The translations under genes and the position numbers were made by a program. From the NCBI GenBank assembly GCA_002050275.1, contig MWTB01000002.1:41176-105175 (forward strand): DNA of 64,000 bases. Direction: 5' to 3'. This stretch comes from Anaerolineae bacterium UTCFX1. Its GTDB lineage: Bacteria; Chloroflexota; Anaerolineae; Anaerolineales; Villigracilaceae. Of this stretch, positions 60,644-64,000 are shown piece after piece. Positions within the stretch are counted from its first letter, which is position 1. Each line of letters opens with the position of its first letter. The notes beneath the pieces are model-generated. The model had not been told where the DNA came from. It searched no databases and worked only from the letters and a program-made list of their open reading frames with translations.

Positions 60644-62066
60644 CTGGGATGGCATCTGGCTCGTGGCGCGGCGCGAGTTTGTAGATCAGTTCCGCGATTG
60701 GCGCATTATTGCGCCTATGATCATTATGATCGGTCTGTTTCCGTTCATTGCCGATGCGAACACTCGCGAAGCGATTAATTTTATGAATCGATACGGGGGC
60801 GATTTGATCTTAGAACGGTTGGTCCCGTTTGTGGTGCTGGTAATCGGCTTCTTTCCGTTAGCGTTCACCTTGGGCGTCGCATTGGAGGCGTTTGTCGGCG
60901 AGAAGGAGCGCGGTACGATCGAGCCTTTGCTAAACTCGCCTCTGACGGATAGTCAGATTTATCTGGGTAAGCTGTTAGTCGGCATTGTAACGCCGCTGAT
61001 CGCCAGCTATTTGTCGACCGGGCTTTACCTCGCGTTGCTTTTGCGGCGTGCAGTGGCGTTTCCCAGCGCGTATATCCTCTTATTAATATTGCTGCTGACT
61101 TTTGCCCATGCGGTGTTGATGGTGAGTTCAGCGATTATTATTTCGGTGCAGGCTACGTCGATCCGCGCCGCGAATCTGCTGGCTTCGTTTGTGGTTATGC
61201 CGGTAGCGTTCATCTTGCAAGGTGAAACTACCCTGATCTTTTGGGGCGACGAGGAAGTGTTATGGTACGCCATTGTCGCGGTAACGTTGCTTTCAGGATT
61301 GCTCGTGCGGCTTGGGTTGGCGCATTTCCGTCGCGAATATTTGCTGGGACGTGAAATTGACACGCTGAATCTTAAGCGGCTGGCACATTTATTCTCTGAT
61401 CGCTTTACGGGCAAGGCGAAAGGCGTATTCAATTGGTATCGAGAAGAATTGCCGCTAACGCTGGCTCAGTTAAGAACGCCCTTGCTGATCGTAATTACGA
61501 TCGGCGTCGTCGCTGTCTTTGCGAGTTACGGATGGACGATTGTCCAAATTCCCGCTTATATTACGATTACTCCCGAGCGCGCGGAAGAACTTCGCGCCTA
61601 TGCCCTAAGCAACGCGTCTTCGCTTGAGATGATCAGCAGCCAATTGCCGGCGCCGGTTTTGTTCTATCATAATGCGCGGGCGATATTAGCTATTTTCCTG
61701 CTTGGCATTGCATCCTTTGGCGTTCTTGGATTGGGGCTTTTCCTAGTCAATGTGGGTTTGGTTGGCGGAGTGCTGGGCGCCGCAAAATTGATCGGTTTTT
61801 CGCCGCTATTGACATTCTTTGCAGGGGTGGCGCCGCACGGCGTTTTCGAATTGACCGCTTTCTTTCTTGCAACTGCTGCGATGGTGAAAGCCGGCGCCCA
61901 ACTGGTAACTCCGCAAACAGAGAGGAGCATGGGAGAGACTTTGATTGTTTCTATCGTGGACTGGTGTCGCGTTTTTGTAGGAATTGTCCTGCCTCTGTTG
62001 GCGGTTGCGGCGGTGATTGAGATTTACGCGACTCCATATATATTGAAGGCGGCGTTTGGGCTATAA
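60633..62066 (+). CDS. ABC-2 type transporter permease
   Basis: 477 residues. About six to eight membrane helices in two groups (about 25-215 and 270-470), with an amphipathic first segment WLVARREFVDQFRDWRI that is typical of ABC-2 permeases such as NatB. The EAFVGEKERGTIEPLLNSPL segment, E-x-x-x-G-T-x-E-x-L-L-x-S-P, is the ABC-2 signature. A loop around 310-345 between the groups is extracytoplasmic. It begins inside the end of the ATPase gene. Confidence 0.9.
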   Translation: MRNNWDGIWLVARREFVDQFRDWRIIAPMIIMIGLFPFIADANTREAINFMNRYGGDLILERLVPFVVLVIGFFPLAFTLGVALEAFVGEKERGTIEPLLNSPLTDSQIYLGKLLVGIVTPLIASYLSTGLYLALLLRRAVAFPSAYILLLILLLTFAHAVLMVSSAIIISVQATSIRAANLLASFVVMPVAFILQGETTLIFWGDEEVLWYAIVAVTLLSGLLVRLGLAHFRREYLLGREIDTLNLKRLAHLFSDRFTGKAKGVFNWYREELPLTLAQLRTPLLIVITIGVVAVFASYGWTIVQIPAYITITPERAEELRAYALSNASSLEMISSQLPAPVLFYHNARAILAIFLLGIASFGVLGLGLFLVNVGLVGGVLGAAKLIGFSPLLTFFAGVAPHGVFELTAFFLATAAMVKAGAQLVTPQTERSMGETLIVSIVDWCRVFVGIVLPLLAVAAVIEIYATPYILKAAFGL

Positions 62067-62078
62067 CGCGAGATAATA

Positions 62079-62834
62079 ATGGCTAGAGTGATTATTTTAG
62101 GGTCGTCGAACGCTATTCCGAGCAAAGGTCATGAGAACACCCATTTTATTATTGTGGGCGAAGAGCGTACGATTCTTGTAGATTGTTCGGGTACGCCGAC
62201 GGTCCGTCTGGAACAGGCGGGCGTAGAGCTTCACTCATTGACCGACGTTATCGTTACCCATTTTCATCCCGATCATGCGGCGGGTTTGCCGCTTTTGCTC
62301 ATGGATATGTGGCTGTTGGGGCGCGTTGCCCCGCTAAATATTTATGGTTTGCGCGGCGTTATGAGCAAGTTGAAAAAATTAATGGACTTCTATCACTGGG
62401 GCGAATGGCCCGCGCTTTTCCCGGTCAGTTTTTATCCTCTGCCCAAAGCGACGCTGACACCTGTTTTAGAATGCGCTGAAATGAGCATTAAAGCCTCGCC
62501 GGTGCAACATATCGTCCCGACGATTGGTTTGCGGATTGAATGCCGCGCGACTGGGCGAATTCTCGCCTATTCTTGCGACACGGAGCCGTGCGAACAAACT
62601 GTAGAACTTGCCGCTGGAGCGGATATATTAATTCACGAAGCGACGGGCGCCGCCTATGGTCACTCGTCCGCTGAGCAAGCGGGGGAAATCGCCGCGAAAG
62701 CGGGCGTGAAAAAACTATATCTCATTCACTATCCGACGGGACGTTTTGCTCAAGGTGATCTTATCTCAAGAGCGCGGCAAGCGTTTGACGGTGAAATTGA
62801 ACTGGCGATTGACTTTCTGACGATTGACTTTTAA
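62079..62834 (+). CDS. MBL-fold metallohydrolase (RNase Z-like)
   Basis: 251 residues. Metallo-beta-lactamase fold: LVDCSGTPTVRL, the metal motif THFHPDHAAGLPLLL (H-x-H-x-D-H), then LAYSCDTEP with the bridging Asp and a terminal His in LIHYPTG. The layout with ILGSSNAIPSKGHENTHF at the N-terminus resembles RNase Z/arylsulfatase-like members, but the exosite arm of true RNase Z is missing. Its substrate is unknown. It follows the permease by 12 bases and may be cotranscribed. Confidence 0.85.
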   Translation: MARVIILGSSNAIPSKGHENTHFIIVGEERTILVDCSGTPTVRLEQAGVELHSLTDVIVTHFHPDHAAGLPLLLMDMWLLGRVAPLNIYGLRGVMSKLKKLMDFYHWGEWPALFPVSFYPLPKATLTPVLECAEMSIKASPVQHIVPTIGLRIECRATGRILAYSCDTEPCEQTVELAAGADILIHEATGAAYGHSSAEQAGEIAAKAGVKKLYLIHYPTGRFAQGDLISRARQAFDGEIELAIDFLTIDF

Positions 62835-62849
62835 CCGTTGGGGCGCCGT

Positions 62850-63353
62850 TTACCAACCTTGAATAAAAGGCTCCCATTCGTGATACTCAACCAAGTGCCT
62901 GCCAAAAATATAAGCGGCGTTGGCGGGAGGTTCTCTCGGTGGAAAAGGAAGGCGCATGTGGGCTTCTTCCACTTTTCTGCCGCCTTTGCGATGATTGCAA
63001 GACGGGCAAGCGGCGACTACGTTCGTCCATATGTGCGCTCCGCCGAGGTGGCGCGGAATTACATGATCAACGGTCAGTCCGCCTTCACGCCTGCCGCAAT
63101 ACTGGCAGGTATAATTGTCGCGTCGGAAAATCTCGCGCCGCGTCAACTTGACATGCGGGCGCGGGCGATTGATCTGATATTCGAGACGAATAACGGATGG
63201 GCGCGGTATTAAGGCTTCTACGGTCCGGACGTATCCGCGTCCATTGATGATCATATCGGCTTTGCCTGTCAGCAGCAAACCTAACGCCCGCCGCAACGCG
63301 CAAACGTGGATCGGTTCAAAGTTGGCGTTTAACACCAGTACAGGATCGTACAT
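62850..63353 (-). CDS. HNH endonuclease-family protein
   Basis: 167 residues. Zinc-type HNH: CQYCGRREGGLTVDHVIPRH with the Cys pair and the catalytic His, then LGGAHIWTNVVAACPSCNHR with Asn and a second Cys pair (CPSC). The N-terminus, VLVLNANFEPIHVCALRRAL, is common to this widespread bacterial family of stand-alone HNH proteins of unknown target. Base composition is like its neighbours, unlike the HNH gene at 1650. GGAG precedes ATG 63353. It converges with the MBL gene, 15 bases apart. Confidence 0.92.
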   Translation of the reverse strand: MYDPVLVLNANFEPIHVCALRRALGLLLTGKADMIINGRGYVRTVEALIPRPSVIRLEYQINRPRPHVKLTRREIFRRDNYTCQYCGRREGGLTVDHVIPRHLGGAHIWTNVVAACPSCNHRKGGRKVEEAHMRLPFPPREPPANAAYIFGRHLVEYHEWEPFIQGW

Positions 63354-63376
63354 CGAGTCTCCGTATGCTGGGCGTG

Positions 63377-63382
63377 ATTATA
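63377..63382 (-). promoter_or_regulatory. Candidate -10 box of the HNH gene
   Basis: On the minus strand, TATAAT lies about 24 bases before the start codon at 63353. The -35 region is weak (TTCTAC-like at variable spacing). Confidence 0.45.
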
Positions 63383-63413
63383 CTGCCAATTTTTTAATTT
63401 GTAGAATATACGC

Positions 63414-63441
63414 GCTGTCGTCGCGCAATGACGGCGACAGC
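63414..63441. repeat. Inverted repeat upstream of the lipoprotein gene
   Basis: GCTGTCGTCG (63414-63423) is complementary, with one G-U wobble, to CGGCGACAGC (63432-63441) around an 8-base loop. It would lie in the leader of the lipoprotein gene or between two divergent promoters. Confidence 0.55.
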
Positions 63442-63467
63442 ATATAAGCTTTAATAAAGGAATATTG

Positions 63468-64000
63468 ATGAAACGATTATTGTTAGCGTTAGGTTTCCTT
63501 ATTTCGGCTTGTTCTTCGGCTAACGCGCCGCAGGGATTTGCCCAGTCTCTTCCGACTGCGCTTATTGATCCGTCGTACCCGACGGTTCAAGCCGCGCCGG
63601 TTGCGCCAGCCCAATCGTCTGACGGGTTGAATGTGAGCGCGGCGCGCGCGTGGCGCGACGGTAAAGACGTGAATGTCGAGATCTGTTTCACTCTGGTAGA
63701 TTCTTCCGATTGGTCTATTTGGAGCGCAAGCCTCCAGTATGGTGAGACAGCCGTTTTTGACTTTGCCTCAGCTATGCTCAGCCTGCAAGAGCCTAGGGAG
63801 GGGCAGTTGGGGTTGCGTTGCGATACCTTGTCGTTCTTCAACATTCCGCCGGATGCAGATTTGTCCAATGCGATCATCACGGTGGATGCGATTGCGGCTG
63901 TTCCGCGTCCCGAAGATTATTGCACGATCTACGCGCCGAAAATTCAACAGACGCTCGATGCGCGCGACGCAGGCATTGTCTTAATCTGTACAGATGCGGA
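63468..64000 (+). CDS. Lipoprotein of unknown function (partial)
   Basis: The frame is open from ATG 63468 to the right edge, about 177 residues visible. AAAGGAATATTG precedes the start. The signal peptide is MKRLLLALGFLISAC, with basic n-region, hydrophobic core and lipobox I-S-A-C, so the lipid would be added at Cys15 by Lgt and the peptide cut by LspA. The mature part begins with a Ser/Ala/Pro-rich linker (about 16-60). A beta-rich region with paired cysteines (Cys81, Cys130, Cys159 and Cys174 by approximate count) follows. No known domain was recognised. Confidence 0.8.
   Translation, partial: MKRLLLALGFLISACSSANAPQGFAQSLPTALIDPSYPTVQAAPVAPAQSSDGLNVSAARAWRDGKDVNVEICFTLVDSSDWSIWSASLQYGETAVFDFASAMLSLQEPREGQLGLRCDTLSFFNIPPDADLSNAIITVDAIAAVPRPEDYCTIYAPKIQQTLDARDAGIVLICTDA

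Overview
The window looks like a stretch of chromosome from a Chloroflexota bacterium, probably class Anaerolineae. This is inferred from the gene content: a V/A-type ATPase beside a complex I cluster with two nuoM genes, a bacterial lipoprotein pathway (lgt, lspA), a PknB-free, sporulation-free gene set, and 7TM/GAF proteins. No 16S rRNA or other marker is present to prove it. Coding density is high, nearly all genes are on the + strand, and no tRNA, rRNA, CRISPR array, IS element or phage was found.

Layout. (1) 1-3953: end of gatC, then gatA and gatB (tRNA-dependent amidotransferase), split by an AT-rich HNH nuclease gene. (2) 4268-7308: a KstD-like FAD dehydrogenase, a Crp/Fnr regulator and a hemerythrin-like protein. 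(3) 7437-14310: asnS, a metallophosphoesterase, an APC permease, a nucleotidyltransferase-like protein, an MgtC/DUF4010 membrane protein and a two-TM protein. (4) 14408-23597: the membrane arm of complex I (nuoA, H, J, K, L, M, M, N) without the peripheral-arm genes. (5) 23762-32523: a complete V/A-ATPase operon (stalk G/H-C-I-K-F-E-A-B-D) behind two tandem promoters, ended by a strong terminator. (6) 32621-34830: murE and a GNAT gene. (7) 34846-38942, minus strand: acyltransferase, pgl, gnd, zwf (oxidative pentose phosphate branch). (8) 39115-41196: an EF-G-like GTPase. (9) 41327-44802: a sulfur/cysteine block with a promoter, a short Cys-containing upstream ORF, a structured leader with a terminator, a decayed cysteine synthase/thioredoxin mosaic, a MoaD/CysO-like sulfur carrier, a MoeZ-type activating enzyme and a CBS-domain cysteine/cystathionine synthase. 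(10) 44992-49048: RRM protein, alr, lspA, rluD-like gene, threonine aldolase. (11) 49029-57921: a minus-strand membrane GAF/HD-GYP protein, then a + strand run of punA, an Ig-like membrane protein, GNAT, a 7TM-GAF protein with an unrecognised C-terminus, and ftsK. (12) 58101-64000: a CDP-alcohol phosphatidyltransferase, lgt, an ABC exporter pair, an MBL hydrolase, an HNH protein and the start of a lipoprotein.

Together the genes describe ion-coupled energy conservation (complex I plus V/A-ATPase), murein precursor and lipoprotein processing (murE, alr, lgt, lspA), NAD(P)H supply (zwf-pgl-gnd) and a protein-bound sulfur route to cysteine. The points most worth a second look are the cysteine leader and mosaic at 41327-42160, the second NuoM lacking its TM7 lysine, and the 7TM-GAF protein with a conserved-looking but unassigned output domain.
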